DNA from: Helicobacter_D sp964464895
GTDB taxonomy: Bacteria > Campylobacterota > Campylobacteria > Campylobacterales > Helicobacteraceae
Direction: 5' to 3'
NCBI GenBank assembly: GCA_964464895.1
Contig: CAYXGY010000001.1
Location: 310,001 to 374,000, forward strand
DNA: 64,000 nt
The position numbers and the translations under genes were made by a program. Positions 8,835-18,294 of the stretch are shown here, one piece after another (position 1 is the stretch's first letter; every line of letters begins with the position of its first letter). The notes beneath the pieces are model-generated. The model saw only the letters and a program-made list of their open reading frames with translations. It was not told the origin of the DNA and searched no databases.

Positions 8835-8850
8835 GTTATTATTAAATAAC
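8835..8850. promoter_or_regulatory. Inverted repeat upstream of tpx, possible Fur/PerR-type operator
   Basis: GTTATT-ATTA-AATAAC is a perfect 6-base inverted repeat 35-50 bases before the tpx ATG. Its AT-rich dyad resembles the TAATAAT-x-ATTATTA sites bound by Fur-family regulators in Helicobacter. The assignment rests on appearance only. Confidence 0.3.
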
Positions 8851-8866
8851 GAAACTAAATTTTAGA

Positions 8867-9922
8867 TTAAAATGTTTCAATTCTTGGACGCGTTTGCAAA
8901 AAATTGATAGAATCAAATTCCTTACACTGATAGGATTCTATCGCAACGCGCCCAATCATTGCCGCATTATCAGAACAAAATTCAAGCGGAGAGAGCAATA
9001 ATGTAACACCATAATCCTCACATATTTTTGCGATTCTCTCTCGTAATGCTAGATTTGCACTTGCCCCGCCAACAATCCCAAAATGTTTCCATTGGTTAGA
9101 ATTGCTAGAATTTTGTGCAAAAAATATTTTACATTTTTGCACCAAATGCGTAATAGCTGAATCCTGAAAGCTTGCGCATAAATCTGCTTTAAACTTTTCG
9201 CTTAAGCCTCCTTGCGATTCCTTTTCTTTTTCTACTTGCACTCTCACTGCATTCTTCAATCCCGAAAAGCTAAACGCATATTGTCGCTTATCACGCAAGG
9301 GAATAGGAAAAGCAAAAGAATCGCGTAAGCCTTTCTGTGCATAAGATTCCACGATTGGACCTCCGGGATAGCCCAAAGAGAGCATTTTGGCTACTTTATC
9401 AAAGCTTTCGCCAAAGCTATCATCTAAACTACGTGCTTTGATTTCAATTTGATGAAAGGAATGCGCTTCAAGCAACATTGTATGCCCTCCTGAAACCAAA
9501 AGCACACCCAAAGGAAAACAGGCATCACATTCCAAAAATAGAGAATACAAATGTCCTTTGAGATGATTGACACCAATTAATGGGAGATTTAACGCAAAAC
9601 AAAGAGATTTTGCCATCATCAAGCCCTCCAACAAAGTGATATTTAAACCCGGTTCTGTGGTAACAGCAATGGCTTTTAAATCTTTGAAGTAAGGTTTGAC
9701 TTTTTCTAAGATATGCGGTAATGCTTCTGCGTGTAATCGACTTGCAAGTTCTGGCACAACACCGCCAAAGGCGGTATGTTGCTTTTCTTGAGAGATTTTC
9801 TGGTGAAAGATTAAATGTTTGGAATCTATTTGAGTGAGTGCGATAGAACTATCATCGCAACTGCTCTCAATGCTTAAAATAAGCCCGCTCAAAGATTCTT
9901 TCACGCTTTTATGCGTTCTCAT
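8867..9922 (-). CDS. tsaD: tRNA N6-threonylcarbamoyladenosine transferase
   Basis: Transfers the threonylcarbamoyl group to A37 of ANN-decoding tRNAs, working with TsaB and TsaE. The Kae1/TsaD hallmarks are present: SIESSCDDSS at the N-terminus, HTAFGGVVPELASRLH, the metal-binding HxxxH in GVNHLKGHL, and VSGGHTML. The length of 351 aa is close to family norm. The ATG at 9922 overlaps the end of the upstream gene by 14 bases, implying translational coupling. tsaB and tsaE are not in the window. Confidence 0.95.
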   Translation of the reverse strand: MRTHKSVKESLSGLILSIESSCDDSSIALTQIDSKHLIFHQKISQEKQHTAFGGVVPELASRLHAEALPHILEKVKPYFKDLKAIAVTTEPGLNITLLEGLMMAKSLCFALNLPLIGVNHLKGHLYSLFLECDACFPLGVLLVSGGHTMLLEAHSFHQIEIKARSLDDSFGESFDKVAKMLSLGYPGGPIVESYAQKGLRDSFAFPIPLRDKRQYAFSFSGLKNAVRVQVEKEKESQGGLSEKFKADLCASFQDSAITHLVQKCKIFFAQNSSNSNQWKHFGIVGGASANLALRERIAKICEDYGVTLLLSPLEFCSDNAAMIGRVAIESYQCKEFDSINFLQTRPRIETF

Positions 9923-10532
9923 CTAGGACATTGACGCCCAAACTTGCTAGTTTTTTATCTACCTTTTCTAATGCTTTTTCCAATGTTTCTTTACTAATGT
10001 CTGGCAAATTACCACCCCAAGATCTTTCTGCTTGATTGTATCCTCTGATGATTCCCTCTCTACCTGCTTTGAGTTTTTCAATATCATCTCCTGCGCCTGC
10101 TAAAACAAAATCTGCAATTCTATCGGAAGTTTTTGCGACGCCAAAGAATCCATCTTCTGCAATCAGTGCTTTTGCCTCATCTTGAGTTAATTGCTGAATT
10201 GGTTTGCCATCATAGCCGATAGAACTTAAATCCAAACCATTAAGAATATTATTGAGCTTGAATGGGTCGTTCATTGCGCTTGTGCCCATTCCAAAAAGCC
10301 CATTTTGTGAAGAGAAGTTTGTATCACTTGAAATTGTAATATTCATTTGAAACTGCACCACATAACTCATCATTAAAGATTTCGCATCAACTTTTGATGC
10401 TGCTTCTTGAATGCTTTTGTTTCTATCTTCCGCAGAAGTTTCATTTTGTTTCAGTGGATTGGAACTCATTGCACTTTGCAAATCTTGTGCATACTCAAAA
10501 CTACTTTTAGAATTTACTGAATTAATTGCCAT
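9909..10532 (-). CDS. Conserved epsilonproteobacterial protein of unknown function
   Basis: A 207-residue soluble protein. The first 50 residues are Ser/Asn/Lys-rich and low-complexity. The second half is ordered: GYDGKPIQQLTQDEAKALI, GFFGVAKTSDRIADFVL, a charged AGAGDDIEKLKAGREGIIRG and EKALEKVDKKLASLGVNVLD. A similar C-terminal block occurs, as I recall, in epsilonproteobacterial proteins labelled 'hydrogenase-4 component G', a name that probably says nothing about function. A strong AAGGAGG site precedes the ATG. It shares its promoter region with divergent aguA and is coupled to tsaD. No signal peptide is seen. Confidence 0.65.
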   Translation of the reverse strand: MAINSVNSKSSFEYAQDLQSAMSSNPLKQNETSAEDRNKSIQEAASKVDAKSLMMSYVVQFQMNITISSDTNFSSQNGLFGMGTSAMNDPFKLNNILNGLDLSSIGYDGKPIQQLTQDEAKALIAEDGFFGVAKTSDRIADFVLAGAGDDIEKLKAGREGIIRGYNQAERSWGGNLPDISKETLEKALEKVDKKLASLGVNVLDENA

Positions 10533-10601
10533 CTTGTCCTCCTTGACAAAAATTTAAGATATGTAATAATATCGTCATTTTTTTAAAAAAGAGTATAGGA
10601 A

Positions 10602-11669
10602 ATGAAAAAATTTTTCGCAGAATGGGAAAAACAAGACGGAATCTTGCTATCATTCCCCCATAAAAATTCCGATTGGAAGCCTTATTTAGACGAAGTACGT
10701 TCCACCTATTGCGAAATTATTTTTGCAATTTTACAAGTAGAATCCTGCCTACTTGTGTGTGAGAATAAAGAATCCACCAAAGATTATGTAGAAAATTATT
10801 TTAACCAAAAGCATTGGAATCTTAAACTATTGATGAATTTATACTACCTAGAGATTCCCAGTAACGACACTTGGGCGCGCGACTTTGGAGGCATTACCAT
10901 TACCAAAAATAACAAAAACATTGTGCTAGACTTTGGATTTAATGGCTGGGGATTAAAGTTCGCTTCTAATTTTGATAACAAAATCACACGCGAACTTGCC
11001 AAACTCAAAGTATTCCAAAACATTAAAACAGAAAAATTAATTTTAGAGGGCGGGAGCATTGAAAGCAATGGGGCAGGAATCCTACTCACTAATACGCAAT
11101 GTTTATTAGAGGATAATCGCAATCCATTTTATTCTCAAAAACAGCTTGCAGAAGAACTTAAAAAATCTTTAGGGATTCAAAAGATTCTATGGCTCACAAG
11201 TGGCTATCTAAGTGGAGATGATACAGATAGTCATATTGACACTCTTGCACGTTTTGTGGATAAACAGACGATTGTTTATGTAGGTTGCAAGGACAAAAAT
11301 GATACGCATTACCCTGCGCTTTTGAAAATGAAGCAAGAATTAAAAAATCTGCGAGATTTAAAGGGTAATTCTTTCAAATTAGTTGAATTACCTTTTGTGG
11401 GAGCAAAATATTACAATAACGAGCGTTTGCCTGCCACTTACGCAAATTTTTTATTTTTAAACCAAACGATTTTGCTTCCCATTTATCAAGATTCCAATGA
11501 CGCATTGGCAATAGAGATTCTACAAAAGACTTGCCCAAAACATAAAATTATTCCGATAGATTGTTCGGTTTTGATAAGACAGCATGGCAGTCTGCACTGC
11601 ATTAGTATGCAGTTTCCTAAAAACACATTAAACTTCAAAGCCTTAAAGAATCTTCAACAAGAGCTGTAA
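10602..11669 (+). CDS. aguA: Agmatine deiminase / peptidyl-arginine deiminase family protein
   Basis: Hydrolyses agmatine to N-carbamoylputrescine and ammonia, a route from arginine to putrescine. The guanidino-group-modifying fold is clear: NDTWARDFGG, LEGGSIESNG, the DSHIDTLARF His/Asp motif and catalytic Cys333 in GSLHCISMQ. The length of 355 aa is normal. It is monocistronic, followed 44 bases on by tRNA-Leu. The carbamoylputrescine amidase partner is not in the window. Substrate is assigned from family; a broader arginine-deiminase activity is possible. Confidence 0.85.
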   Translation: MKKFFAEWEKQDGILLSFPHKNSDWKPYLDEVRSTYCEIIFAILQVESCLLVCENKESTKDYVENYFNQKHWNLKLLMNLYYLEIPSNDTWARDFGGITITKNNKNIVLDFGFNGWGLKFASNFDNKITRELAKLKVFQNIKTEKLILEGGSIESNGAGILLTNTQCLLEDNRNPFYSQKQLAEELKKSLGIQKILWLTSGYLSGDDTDSHIDTLARFVDKQTIVYVGCKDKNDTHYPALLKMKQELKNLRDLKGNSFKLVELPFVGAKYYNNERLPATYANFLFLNQTILLPIYQDSNDALAIEILQKTCPKHKIIPIDCSVLIRQHGSLHCISMQFPKNTLNFKALKNLQQEL

Positions 11670-11713
11670 AGTTATATTAAGAATATTTTAGTAAAATTCG
11701 CTCTACTTTTACT

Positions 11714-11798
11714 GCGGAAATGGCGAAACTGGCAGACGCACTAGACTTAGGATCTAGCGCCGCAAGGCATGGAGGTTCAAGTCCTCTTTTCCGCACCA
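11714..11798 (+). tRNA. tRNA-Leu (anticodon UAG)
   Basis: The acceptor arm GCGGAAA pairs with TTTCCGC, followed by an encoded ACCA (11795-11798). The anticodon stem CTAGA/TCTAG encloses CTTAGGA, giving anticodon TAG, which reads CUN leucine codons. There is a long variable arm of class II type and a T-arm GGTTCAAGTCC. Total length is 85 bases. Confidence 0.95.
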
Positions 11799-11820
11799 TT
11801 TTAATTTGCAAGAACATAGA

Positions 11821-12791
11821 ATGCTAGAATCACAAAATTTTATTTCATTAAAAGAATCTTTAGAATCTCTTATTTTACAAGTAAAACAAAACAATTTACT
11901 TCAAAATCAAATTTTAATGTCTCAAATCATTGCTAATACAAAAATCAATAAAAAAGACAAACAAACTCTCTTGCTTTTATTGCAAGATAGAGACAGAAAC
12001 TATCTCCGAATCAATCACAACACCCAAGTCTATACAAGAATCAAAGAATATTTAGAGATTCTACGCCCTCTTAAAATCCACCGTGATGCACTTGTTAGAA
12101 TCGGTGGAGAAAATGACGGAGGATATGTTATGTGCCGTCCTCTCTTAAAAAATGGGGGGGGGGGCAGAATAAAGTCCTCGCTAAAGCCATTTCGCTAGGC
12201 ATATCAGACTATTCTCCTTGGGATTTGGAGATGGCGGAGCTTGGTTATGAAGTCATAGAATACGATGGAAGTATTGCACATTCACCCTACACACATTCAA
12301 ACATTACTTTTTACAAAAAATTCATTGCGGCATACAATAGCGATTCCACTATTACATTAGATACACTCATCAAGGATAATCAGCTAGATTCCACACAAGC
12401 AAATATCCTGCAAATTGATATTGAAAATGCAGAGTGGGAAATGTTAGAGGGAATTAAGATAGAATCTTTAGCAGAGAATTTTGCTCAAGTTATCTTTGAA
12501 TTTCACGGCTGCAATCCAGAGGAAAGAGAGGGATTCCACCAGCGAATCACACAGCTTAAACGTTTAAATCAACACTTCTGCCCTATTCATTTGCATTTTA
12601 ACAATCACGGCAAAATCTTTTACTCTAAAGGCTTATTTTTCAGCACTTCCATAGAGGCAAGCTATATTAACCGCAAATATTTAAAGGATTTAGGCTTAAA
12701 TGCAAATCAAAAAATAGAACAAGGGATTCTAAAAGATTTGGATTCTCCCACTTACTTGCCAAACCCAGAGATTCCTATTCGGTTTCCATAG
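11821..12791 (+). CDS. FkbM-type methyltransferase, phase-variable, out of frame as written
   Basis: Two half-ORFs meet at a G11 tract (12154-12164). The first starts at ATG 11821 and holds a coiled, Gln/Leu-rich region, then VRIGGENDGGYVM, the usual lead-in of FkbM-family enzymes. It stops at 12198 in the present frame. The second frame continues with AISLGISDYSPWDLEMAELGY, an SAM-binding-like segment, and LQIDIENAEWEML, close to the DIEGAE motif of FkbM methyltransferases. Twelve or nine Gs would join them into about 322-323 aa. As written it is OFF. Likely a sugar O-methyltransferase for surface glycans. It follows tRNA-Leu by 23 bases and probably shares its transcript. Confidence 0.78.
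12154..12164 (+). repeat. Homopolymer tract, G11
   Basis: Eleven Gs inside the FkbM-type gene. AAT followed by a multiple of three Gs continues into CAG AAT AAA GTC, the frame of the catalytic half; eleven Gs instead lead to a stop at 12196-12198. Confidence 0.9.
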
Positions 12792-12814
12792 CCTTTTAAT
12801 AGGTCAAATTTATT

Positions 12815-13609
12815 TTATTCTACGATTCTCCCGCTATGCGTATAGACATTTGCCTTATTCCCACGCGCGAAGCCTACAAGCGTTACTCCTGTTTCTTGTG
12901 CAGCCTTGACACCCATAAGAGTTGCTGCTGCCTTAGAAATGACAATAGGAATATTGTGCATTACCGCTTTAATCACCATTTCAAGCGACAATCTCCCACT
13001 AACATAAAGCACCGCATCACGCGTATCTAATCCTTGCAGGCGCGCTTTTCCCATTACTTTATCAATCGCATTATGGCGTCCAATATCCTCACAAATCAAT
13101 GAAGAATCTCTCAACACCAACATTGCCTTATGCACACAACCCGTCTTCTCAAACAATGCACTTGGCTTCTCAAAACATCGCAAATGCGAGAAAATCTCAC
13201 TACACGAAATCTTTATATCTGATTCCACAAATTTCTCTACAACGTGTCCCTCTAAATTCCCAGCTACTCCTACGCAACAGCCAGAAGTAAGCGTTTTTTC
13301 GCGAAAGAGATTATGGAGATTTTCCTCAACAATTTCCGCTTCTATTGCAACAGACTTTCCGTCTTTGGCAATCTCTAAATGCCGAATCTGTGAAACATCA
13401 TTAATCACACCTTCACTTATCAAAAACCCGACAATATGACAATCTTGCTCTTGTGGGATACTCATAACTGAAAGTAACTTCTTGCCATTGAGATAAAACG
13501 CAATGCGCTCCTCTGCTATTACACAATCTTCAACGAAATTCAGAGACTCCCCCCCAAATCCATTGGGAGAGATTTTCTCAATTCTTAATGCTTTATAATA
13601 GGATTCCAT
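12815..13609 (-). CDS. fdhD: Formate dehydrogenase accessory sulfurtransferase
   Basis: Delivers sulfur to the molybdenum/tungsten-bis-MGD cofactor of formate dehydrogenase so that the enzyme is active. FdhD features seen: LTSGCCVGVAG where the E. coli protein has its CxxC loop, DIGRHNAIDKVMG, and YVSGRLSLEMVIKA. The loop has adjacent cysteines rather than CxxC. Its ATG overlaps the fdhC stop by one base, so it is the last gene of the fdh operon. A C7 run on the plus strand (13549-13555) lies near the 5' end, too short to count as a phase switch. Confidence 0.92.
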   Translation of the reverse strand: MESYYKALRIEKISPNGFGGESLNFVEDCVIAEERIAFYLNGKKLLSVMSIPQEQDCHIVGFLISEGVINDVSQIRHLEIAKDGKSVAIEAEIVEENLHNLFREKTLTSGCCVGVAGNLEGHVVEKFVESDIKISCSEIFSHLRCFEKPSALFEKTGCVHKAMLVLRDSSLICEDIGRHNAIDKVMGKARLQGLDTRDAVLYVSGRLSLEMVIKAVMHNIPIVISKAAATLMGVKAAQETGVTLVGFARGNKANVYTHSGRIVE

Positions 13610-14568
13610 TATACCGCATTTAATTCTTTGTAATAATAGCTATGCAAAATCGCAATCTCTTCTTCACCCATATGTCCATCAAGGATAGAATGTAAAGCTC
13701 CTTCAATCGCAAAGACAGCCATATAAATATGGGTAATAAGCAGTGCAACCACCAAAAACCCGACGCAATTATGCACTAATGCCATCATTCTTAAAGTGTC
13801 AATATCGCTAAATTGGAAAAACATAAATGCACCTGAAATTACCATTGCAAATCCGCCAAGAGTGCAGACCCAAAACCACATTTTTTGTCCTGCATTAAAC
13901 TTTCCTGCAGGGATTGGTTTTTTCTCTTTGCTCAAATACCCGCCCATAATCATCAGCCATTGAATGTCATAGGCTTTAGGCAAAGCACTCTTAAACCACA
14001 TTAAAAACATTAGGACGCCAAAAACCGCAAAGACAATTGTTACGATTCCATGCACATCTCTTGCAAAGCGCACCAATCCTCCTCCGCCTAATTTGTCGCC
14101 AAACACCATTACCAAGCCCGTAAGACACAAAAGTACAAAAGGAATTGCGGCACACCAATGCACAGCAATGTTATAACTAGAAAATACTCGGATTTTTTTA
14201 CCATGATTAAATTTCTTTTGCCCTATGAGCATAAAATGCCCTAAAAATGCTAAAGGAACTAAAATAACAAGAATCCCAAAAATCGTAGCGAAATAATGTC
14301 CTTGTAAAAGCGTAAAGATTTCGCCAAGCCCTTGAGAATTGGGCGAGCCAATGCCCCAAGTCTTAATTGCTTCAACCTCTGGACCACCATAAATAAGTGG
14401 ATTCGCTCTTTGCTCTGGTGCAATGAGGGCATTATTACCCTCAATGAATTCGGCATATTGCTTGCCATCTTTATTGGGAACGCTTGGGTTTGCTGCAAAA
14501 GCAACATTTACCCCTGCCATAACAAGTATTAGCATCAAGATTCTAAAGAATTTCGCAAAATTTCTCAT
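13609..14568 (-). CDS. fdhC: Formate dehydrogenase cytochrome b556 (gamma) subunit
   Basis: The membrane anchor that passes electrons from FdhB to menaquinone through two b haems. Starting at ATG 14568 (AAGGGGG just upstream) gives 319 aa with a signal sequence (about residues 1-25, ending AFA). Four or five membrane helices follow, with helix-borne histidines in YNIAVHWCAAIPF, DVHGIVTIVF, LVHNCVGF and LLITHIYMAVF. The frame is open much further upstream but only mirrors fdhB. fdhB ends 10 bases before it. Confidence 0.93.
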   Translation of the reverse strand: MRNFAKFFRILMLILVMAGVNVAFAANPSVPNKDGKQYAEFIEGNNALIAPEQRANPLIYGGPEVEAIKTWGIGSPNSQGLGEIFTLLQGHYFATIFGILVILVPLAFLGHFMLIGQKKFNHGKKIRVFSSYNIAVHWCAAIPFVLLCLTGLVMVFGDKLGGGGLVRFARDVHGIVTIVFAVFGVLMFLMWFKSALPKAYDIQWLMIMGGYLSKEKKPIPAGKFNAGQKMWFWVCTLGGFAMVISGAFMFFQFSDIDTLRMMALVHNCVGFLVVALLITHIYMAVFAIEGALHSILDGHMGEEEIAILHSYYYKELNAV

Positions 14569-14578
14569 AGAATCCCCC

Positions 14579-15208
14579 TTAATCACCATACGCCGTTTTC
14601 CACACATTAGGCACAGCATTAGGGATATTCTCTCCGCGAACGGTTGCGCGGTGGGTGATGATATTTGAAACTTCTTCGCTACTACCTGCAAGCAATGCTT
14701 TTGTGCTGCACATACTTGCACACATTGGCACTTTACCTTCAGCGATTCGGTTTTGTCCATAAAGATGATATTCCGCCTCACTGTTAGTTTCTTCAGGACC
14801 TCCTGCACAGAATGTGCATTTATCCATTGCTCCACGAGAGCCAAACACGCCATTTTTTGGGAATTGTGGCGCACCAAAAGGGCACGCATACAGACAATAT
14901 CCGCAGCCAATGCAAGTTTTTTTATCGTGTAGCACGATTCCATCGGCACGAATATAGAAACAATCCACTGGACAAACTTGCGCACAAGGTGCGTCAGCAC
15001 AGTGCATACAAGCAATGGATACGGCGGTTTCTTTGCCCACAACGCCCTCATTGAGCATTACGACTCTTCGGCGATTGACACCCACAGGCAAATGATGTGC
15101 TTCTTTACAAGCGACATCACACCCGTGGCACTCAATACAACGATTCGTATCACAGTAGAATTTGACTCTTGAAAAGTTTTCAAGATTTGTAGGAATTGCA
15201 TTACTCAT
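14579..15208 (-). CDS. fdhB: Formate dehydrogenase iron-sulfur (beta) subunit
   Basis: A 209-residue protein with four cysteine clusters for [4Fe-4S] centres: CIECHGCDVAC, CMHCADAPCAQVC, CIGCGYCLYAC, and CTFC with CASMC. It forms the electron wire between FdhA and the FdhC cytochrome. There is no signal of its own; export is presumably by hitch-hiking on the Tat signal of FdhA. It starts 10 bases after the fdhA stop. Confidence 0.95.
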   Translation of the reverse strand: MSNAIPTNLENFSRVKFYCDTNRCIECHGCDVACKEAHHLPVGVNRRRVVMLNEGVVGKETAVSIACMHCADAPCAQVCPVDCFYIRADGIVLHDKKTCIGCGYCLYACPFGAPQFPKNGVFGSRGAMDKCTFCAGGPEETNSEAEYHLYGQNRIAEGKVPMCASMCSTKALLAGSSEEVSNIITHRATVRGENIPNAVPNVWKTAYGD

Positions 15209-15218
15209 CTTTCACTCC

Positions 15219-18053
15219 TTACGCTTTCTCTATGCGGCACAAACCACATTTTGTTTCTGGACAAGCAGAATTGTAATCAAATCCATAACTTGCAACCATA
15301 CAAGCAGATTCCCCAATTGCATAAGGCTTCGTGCCCTCTGGATACATTTCAAGTCGTGATTTGCCTTGATCCATTCCTGAGAAGTTTTGTGGCAACCAAA
15401 CGCTATTATAATCCACTCTTGTAGAGAGCTTAGCAGGCACTAAGATTCTTGTATCCATTGTGCCATACACCCAAAGCATATCGCCGTTTTTGATATTCAT
15501 CTCTGCGGCTTTATCAGGGTGAATCTCTACAAACATTTCGCCCTCAACTTCTGCTAAGTATTTCGCACTTCTTGTTTCCGCACCTGTTCCCATATGTGCT
15601 ACAAGCCTACCACTAAGCATATTTATAGGGAATTCATCTACCCAATTTTTATTCTCACCTAGTTCTTTTTGGCGACTGCGGTATTTGATATTTGCCCTGA
15701 AATGGTTTTGCTTATCAGGGAAGTTTGGATATTTATCCACCAAATCTCCACGTACAGAATGCAAAGGTTCGCGATGTAATGGAATCTTGTCATACCAATT
15801 CCACACATTCGCTCTTGCTTTCCCATTACCATAAGGGCAAAGTCCTTGTGCTAATGCCTTTTCTACGAGGATATTATTACCAAATCCCATAGCAAAACTA
15901 GTTCCACCAATCGCTTCTTTTTCTGCCTCTGTGAGCTTAATGCCAAGTGATTCCGCATTTGCTGCAGTTACAGGAGCGTGTCCGCCACTATATTTTGCAT
16001 CTGGCAAGGAACGCGGTGTAAGCATACTTTGACCGCTAGGATTTGTAACACCCCAATTCACACGGAATCCCATTCCACCACGCATTACAGGAATCTTATC
16101 ATTATACATTACAGGTGTGCCAGGGTGTTTATCGCTCCAACAAGGCCAAGGCAAGCCATAATAATCCCCTTTAAATGGTCCTGTGCCCTCAAGTGTAACT
16201 TTGTCAAACATATGCCAATTTTCTTGGTGTGCTTTCAATCGTTCAGGACTCATACCTTGCAATCCAATACTTCGGATACTTTGTGTTAATTCCACCGTCG
16301 CATCTTCTGGCCATATAAATTGATCTCTTCCTTTAGATTTCGCAATATCATAAAGTCTACGTTGGAATTCTTCTAGGAATCCTAATCTCTCTGCCAACCC
16401 AAATAAAAATTCTTCGTCAGGACGACATTCAAAGAGTGGCTCCATTACTTTGGAACGCCATTGATAACTGCGGTTTGTTGCTGCAACACTACCGCTTGTC
16501 TCCATTTGAGAAGCCGCGGGCAAGCAGAATAGATTATCCTTTCTGTCTCCATAAATTGCCAAGTCATTAACATAAGGATCGACAAAGACAACTAAGTCTA
16601 GTTTATCCATTGCTTTGCGTTGCAAGTCTAGCAAAGACACCGTTGTCATACCAGAACCAATAACAATCAAGGCGCGCAATTTAGTGCCTGCATTATTTTC
16701 CATATTCTCATCATCTAACACGCCGAATTTCCAAGTAGAGTGCGCAAAGCCGGTTTTTCCCATCATTTCTTTGTCTTTAAACCGAGAAACCATCCAATCA
16801 TAATCTACTTTCCAATGGCGGCAGAAATGTTTCCAAGCTGGCTCACCAAGTCCATAATATCCCGGCAAAGAATCCGCAAGGTTTGTCATATCTGAAGCAC
16901 CTTGTACATTGTCGTGTCCGCGTAAAATATTCACACCTCCACCATTTTTACCAATGTTTCCTAAGAACATTTGCAAGATTGGCATAATACGCGTATTACT
17001 CGTTCCTACAGTGTGTTGTGTCAATCCCTGATTCCAAATCAAGCTTGCAGGTTTTGCGGACGCCATTTCTTCTGCAATATGACGAATTGCATCTGCTGGG
17101 ATTCCGCAAACATCCGCTGCAACTTCAGGAGTGAATTTTTTTGCTTCTTCCATAATCAACTCATAGCCATCTACCCTATCTTTGAGATATTGCTCATCAT
17201 AGAGTTTTTTAGCAATGATATGATTCAACAAACCATACGCAAAGGCAATGTCTGTCCCGCTACGGATTCTATGAAATTCATCGCATTTCGCTGCGGTTTT
17301 GGTGAATCGTGGGTCAATGCATACGAGTTTTGCGCCTTTTTCTTTTGCACGCAAAATATGCACCATAGAAACAGGGTGATTTACCGCTGGGTTCGCACCA
17401 ATGACTAAAATATATTTAGCAAACTGCATATCACCAAGGTGATTTGTCATACCACCATACCCAAATGTATTTGCCACACCGGCAACTGTTGGGCTGTGTC
17501 AAACACGAGCGCAATGATCTATATTATTTGTCCCAAAGAATGCTGCAAATTTTCTAATATAATAACTTTGCTCATTAGAACATTTCGCGCTACCTAGAAA
17601 CATTACCGCATCAGGTCCGCTTTCCTCTCGGATTTGCTTAAGCTGTGCTGCAATTTTATCCATTGCTTCATCGTATTTAAGCCTTGTCCATTTACCATCT
17701 TTTTTCTCTAATGGATAGCGCAAACGTGTTTCACTCCTTGCTCTATCAATCAAATCTGCGCCTTTACAACAATGCCCACCTTGAGAAATGGGGTGGTCTT
17801 GTGCAACTTCCTGTCGCACCCAAACACCATCTACTACTTCAGCTACGATTCCACAACCAACAGAACAATGGGTGCAAATCGTTTTGACTTTTTTAGACTC
17901 TGGATACCTTTCTTTCAACTCTTGTGTAGTTGCTTGACGCATAGTTTTTTGTGTGTCATTTCCTAATGCAATACTTGCGCTAGCTAAGCTTCCAAGAGCG
18001 GTCATTTTCAAAAACGCACGTCTGCTATTGCGTCTTTTAATTGTTTCGCTCAT
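15219..18053 (-). CDS. fdhA: Formate dehydrogenase catalytic subunit, selenocysteine-containing
   Basis: Periplasmic molybdo/tungsto-enzyme oxidising formate to CO2. The frame runs 944 residues from ATG 18053 to 15219 if the UGA at 17499-17501 is read as selenocysteine (Sec185). The context NIDHCARV-Sec-HSPTVAGVANTFG matches the known Sec site of FDH alpha subunits, and a SECIS-like hairpin follows. The N-terminus holds a Tat signal (RRAFLKM, Arg11-Arg12), then the [4Fe-4S] cysteines Cys60, Cys63, Cys67 and Cys95. Molybdopterin-oxidoreductase segments fill the rest. selA, selB and selC are needed but lie outside the window. An automated caller would split it at UGA. Confidence 0.95.
17471..17501 (-). 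promoter_or_regulatory. Sec UGA codon and bacterial SECIS hairpin in fdhA
   Basis: UGA occupies 17501-17499. Thirteen bases later the message folds as UUGCC-GGUGU-GGCAA (17485-17471), a five-pair stem with a GGUGU loop. This sits where the E. coli fdhF and fdnG SECIS loops (GGUCU type) lie, 18 bases after UGA, so SelB would be recruited here to insert selenocysteine. Confidence 0.85.
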
Positions 18054-18068
18054 TTTTCACCTCGCTTT

Positions 18069-18263
18069 TTATTTTGCAACAGAATAATACAAATCCCATT
18101 GCGGTGTTTTTTGGTAAAGAATCTCTTTTTTAGGCGATTTGCCACGCACGAGATTCTCACTTGTGCCTTTTTTGCCACAGCCTGCTAATGCAATACTCGC
18201 ACCCACGACTGCTACGGAAGTTTTTGCGGTAGTTTTTAAAAACTCTCGCCTATTCTTTTCCAT
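18069..18263 (-). CDS. Small Tat-signal protein of the formate dehydrogenase region
   Basis: 64 residues with a twin-arginine motif (NRREFLKTTAKTS), a hydrophobic stretch and ALAGCGKKG, which could be a lipobox after the Tat signal. The end is Lys-rich with an aromatic tail (TPQWDLYYSVAK). Short proteins of this kind sit just before fdhA in many epsilonproteobacterial and other fdh clusters ('formate dehydrogenase region Tat target'). The role is not established; an export or assembly helper of FdhA is the usual guess. It ends 15 bases before fdhA. Confidence 0.8.
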   Translation of the reverse strand: MEKNRREFLKTTAKTSVAVVGASIALAGCGKKGTSENLVRGKSPKKEILYQKTPQWDLYYSVAK

Positions 18264-18294
18264 AATGGCTCCTTATTTAAGATTTGGGATAATC

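Noticed and set aside
12132..12791. The catalytic half of the FkbM-type gene as an independent gene starting at 12132
   Set aside because: Its first codons overlap the tract and mirror the upstream frame; no ribosome site; the two halves form one family-length protein when joined.
13549..13555. C7 run in fdhD as a fifth phase-variable tract
   Set aside because: Seven bases is short compared with the G10-G11 tracts here and fdhD is not a surface gene; the frame is intact.
14568..15051. N-terminal extension of fdhC over fdhB
   Set aside because: The extension is the fdhB gene read in another frame; ATG 14568 has AAGGGGG and a signal peptide directly after it.
15219..18053. fdhA seen as two genes or a pseudogene because of an internal UGA
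   Set aside because: The UGA sits at the known selenocysteine position, the frame continues in phase, and a SECIS-like hairpin follows at the expected distance.
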